DNA of 16,557 nucleotides. Source: Parcubacteria group bacterium CG10_big_fil_rev_8_21_14_0_10_38_31. GTDB lineage: Bacteria > Patescibacteriota > Minisyncoccia > GCA-002772825. The notes under the pieces are model-generated. The model was not told the DNA's origin. It ran no database searches and saw only the letters and a program-made list of their open reading frames with translations. A program made the position numbers and the translations under genes. Of this stretch, positions 14,715 to 16,557 are shown in pieces. The DNA is taken from positions 2,722 through 19,278 of the forward strand of contig PFDM01000055.1 of NCBI GenBank assembly GCA_002772825.1, in the 5' to 3' direction. Each line of letters begins with the position of its first letter. Position 1 is the stretch's first letter.

Positions 14715-15947
14715 ATGAAAAAGAAAAAATTATCGGACAAAAAAGATAAAACCTCTAAGGCAAAAAAGATAGTGAAGAAATCCTCAAAGAAGAAGGTTTC
14801 TATCCCTAAAAAAGCGGTGAAAAAAGTAAAGAAGATTGATTCCCCCAAAAAGAAAACCAAAGTCTCCGCAGAAGAAATAGCAAATAAGATTGAGAATCTT
14901 ATGAAGAAAGGTTCCAATAGGGGGTTTGTCACTTATGCCGAGATACTAAAAGAGTTTCCTAATGTAGAAGACGATGTCATCTTCTTAGATGAACTGTATC
15001 AAGACCTACAAAAGGGAGGGATAGACATTCTTGAAGGGGGAGTGACTGGTCTCTTGGAAGAGCCAAAACCGGATAAGAAGTCTAAGAAATCGCCTAAGAA
15101 AATGTTTGCATCTTCCTCAGAACTTGATCCTATCCAGATGTATCTCAGAGAGATTGGAAAAATCTCACTACTTAATACCGAAGAAGAAAGGAAGCTCGCG
15201 AAGGCTTCAATGGAGGGTAATGAAGAGGCAAAGACAAAACTTGCTCAAGCTAACTTGAGGTTGGTAGTCTCCATAGCAAAAAAGTATGTCGGGCGAAGCC
15301 CGGATCTTACATTACTTGACCTTATCCAAGAGGGGAATATCGGCCTGTTTAAAGCGGTAGAAAAATTTGACTGGACTAAAGGATATAAATTCTCCACTTA
15401 TGCCACTTGGTGGATAAGACAAGCAGTGACAAGAGCATTGGCGGATCAAGCGCGAACTATCCGCATACCGGTCCACATGATAGAGACTATCACTAAATTT
15501 AAGCAAAATTCCAGAAAACTTGCCCGAGAGCTCGGCAGAGAACCGCTTGATGAGGAAGTGGCGGCAGAGATGGGGCTTGATGTCAGTAAAATACACCACA
15601 TAAAGAAAATCTCCCAAGGGACACTTTCTCTTGAGGCACCTGTTGGTGATGATGACGACAAGTCAACATTGAGCGAATTTGTCGCCGATGACAAAATATT
15701 GTCGCCAGAGCAACAAACTTCTCAAAGGATATTAAAAGATCAGATAGACGAGATATTAGCCGACTTATCACCTAAAGAGCAGAAGATACTCAAGATGCGT
15801 TTCGGCTTAGATGACGGGGTAAGTCACACGCTGGAGGAGGTGGGGAAAGAGTTCGGTGTCACCAGAGAACGTATTAGGCAGATTGAATCCAAGGTTATAG
15901 AGAAGATTCGTCAGCACGAGAAGATAAAACAATTAAGGAGTTATTAG
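14715..15947 (+). CDS. rpoD: Primary RNA polymerase sigma factor (sigma70/RpoD)
   Basis: This is the housekeeping sigma factor that directs RNA polymerase to -35/-10 promoters. In 410 residues: a lysine-rich extension (25 Lys in the first 50), region 1.1 (about 51-110, with [14 protein letters not shown]), a second basic linker, region 1.2 ([11 protein letters not shown], 138-148), and region 2 ([51 protein letters not shown]). Region 3 ([12 protein letters not shown] to [11 protein letters not shown]) and region 4 ([31 protein letters not shown]) follow. The fully preserved regions 2.4 and 4.2 mark it as group 1. The 25-nt gap after dnaG holds a tandem CTTTTATAA and a TATAAT overlapping the dnaG stop, but no good -35. 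No SD is seen. It is the only complete gene here ending in TAG. Confidence 0.97.
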   Translation: MKKKKLSDKKDKTSKAKKIVKKSSKKKVSIPKKAVKKVKKIDSPKKKTKVSAEEIANKIENLMKKGSNRGFVTYAEILKEFPNVEDDVIFLDELYQDLQKGGIDILEGGVTGLLEEPKPDKKSKKSPKKMFASSSELDPIQMYLREIGKISLLNTEEERKLAKASMEGNEEAKTKLAQANLRLVVSIAKKYVGRSPDLTLLDLIQEGNIGLFKAVEKFDWTKGYKFSTYATWWIRQAVTRALADQARTIRIPVHMIETITKFKQNSRKLARELGREPLDEEVAAEMGLDVSKIHHIKKISQGTLSLEAPVGDDDDKSTLSEFVADDKILSPEQQTSQRILKDQIDEILADLSPKEQKILKMRFGLDDGVSHTLEEVGKEFGVTRERIRQIESKVIEKIRQHEKIKQLRSY

Positions 15948-16002
15948 GATATAAAAATCTCCGACCCGTTAATAATGATTAGTGTTTTTTATTAAAATTT
16001 AA

Positions 16003-16008
16003 TATCAT
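16003..16008 (+). promoter_or_regulatory. Candidate -10 element of the FMN reductase gene
   Basis: TATCAT (five of six to consensus) ends 7 nt before the ATG at 16016, and no SD is present. The surrounding 68-nt gap after rpoD is almost pure A/T, so a chance match is a real possibility. No convincing terminator for rpoD is seen in the gap. Confidence 0.3.
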
Positions 16009-16015
16009 AAATTAT

Positions 16016-16557
16016 ATGAATAAAGCATCTCTAAAAATCAAAGTTATCGTAGGTAGTACTAGGCAAAGCCGATTTAGCGAAAAGCCGGCAGGGTGGGTGC
16101 TTGAAGAGCTTAAAAAGAGGGAAGGAATTGAAGCGGAACTTTTAGATTTACGGGATTTTCCTATGCCTTTTTTTGACGAAGCAGTATCTCCGGCAATGAA
16201 ACAAGGACCATATCAAAATGAAGTAGTCAAAAAATGGACTGGGAAGATCGCCGAGGCGGATGGTTTTATAATAGTGACTCCGGAATATAACCACGGCTAC
16301 CCAGCCGTACTTAAAAACGCGCTTGATTATGTATATGCGGAGTGGAACAGGAAAGCAGTTGGCTTTGTAAGCTATGGTAGTGTTTCAGGAGCGCGTTCAG
16401 TTGAACAACTCCGTCAAGTATCTATTGAGCTCCAGATGGCGCCCATTAGAAGCGCGATTCACCTACCTGCGGATAAATGGATGCAGGTTTTGATGGGTAA
16501 GATGCCGGCAGATGAATTATTCGCATCTTCAAAAGAACATCTTGATAGATTTTTTGA
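16016..16557 (+). CDS. NADPH-dependent FMN reductase family protein (partial, 3' end cut by window)
   Basis: The frame is open from ATG 16016 to the window edge, giving 180 residues with no stop. It has the flavodoxin-like fold of the FMN_red family, which reduces FMN, quinones, azo dyes or chromate with NAD(P)H. The first strand IKVIVGSTRQSR (8-19) carries the phosphate-binding GSTR. ELLDLRDFPMPFFDE (41-55) follows, and the flavin-binding loop TPEYNHGYPAVLKNALDY (88-105) is a very clear signature, then VGFVSYGSVSGARS (115-128). Family members are about 180-200 residues, so only a few residues are missing. It lies 68 nt after rpoD on the same strand. The physiological substrate cannot be read from sequence. 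Confidence 0.93.
   Translation, partial: MNKASLKIKVIVGSTRQSRFSEKPAGWVLEELKKREGIEAELLDLRDFPMPFFDEAVSPAMKQGPYQNEVVKKWTGKIAEADGFIIVTPEYNHGYPAVLKNALDYVYAEWNRKAVGFVSYGSVSGARSVEQLRQVSIELQMAPIRSAIHLPADKWMQVLMGKMPADELFASSKEHLDRFF

Overview
The window reads as a piece of chromosome from an AT-rich, compact bacterium, most likely a member of the Candidate Phyla Radiation (Ca. Patescibacteria, Parcubacteria-like). This placement is inferred from several traits. The RNA polymerase subunits are short (beta about 1070 aa, beta' 1217 aa). rpoB is not preceded by rplJ/rplL, and dnaG and rpoD sit directly behind rpoC. The cysteinyl-tRNA synthetase and RpoB have unusual motif variants, and most genes lack a Shine-Dalgarno (SD) sequence. 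The standard code fits: no gene is broken by in-frame TGA, so this is not a UGA-glycine (Gracilibacteria/SR1) genome. Of eleven complete genes ten end in TAA, one in TAG and none in TGA.

Layout. (1) 1-2374: rplU on the plus strand meets a minus-strand dnaB-recR pair at a strong bidirectional terminator. (2) 2375-5180: a small unknown gene of 79 aa on the plus strand, with the only strong SD in the window, meets a minus-strand corA-cysS pair at a second terminator, which fills the whole gap and touches both stop codons. (3) 5181-5985: a 119-aa protein with one membrane helix and a winged-helix domain, then a perfect 46-bp palindrome, a consensus sigma70 promoter and a leader of about 165 nt. 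(4) 5986-15947: rpoB-rpoC-dnaG-rpoD, all on the plus strand. (5) 16016 to the end: an NADPH-dependent FMN reductase family gene cut by the window edge.

How the genes work together. The window holds the core transcription machinery (beta, beta', primary sigma) with the two replication proteins that act at the fork (DnaB helicase and DnaG primase). It also holds RecR (recombinational repair), ribosomal protein L21, CysRS and a CorA-type divalent cation channel. The classical rpoBC operon and the dnaG-rpoD part of the macromolecular-synthesis operon are joined in one co-directional block. No obvious terminator separates them, so the consensus promoter ahead of rpoB may drive all four.

No mobile element, CRISPR array, tRNA, rRNA, intein or phage gene was seen. 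No new defence or metabolic system is evident. The points most worth a second look are the likely leaderless start architecture of several genes, the rpoB leader, the large palindrome, the membrane-anchored winged-helix protein, and substitutions in the rifampicin pocket of RpoB.
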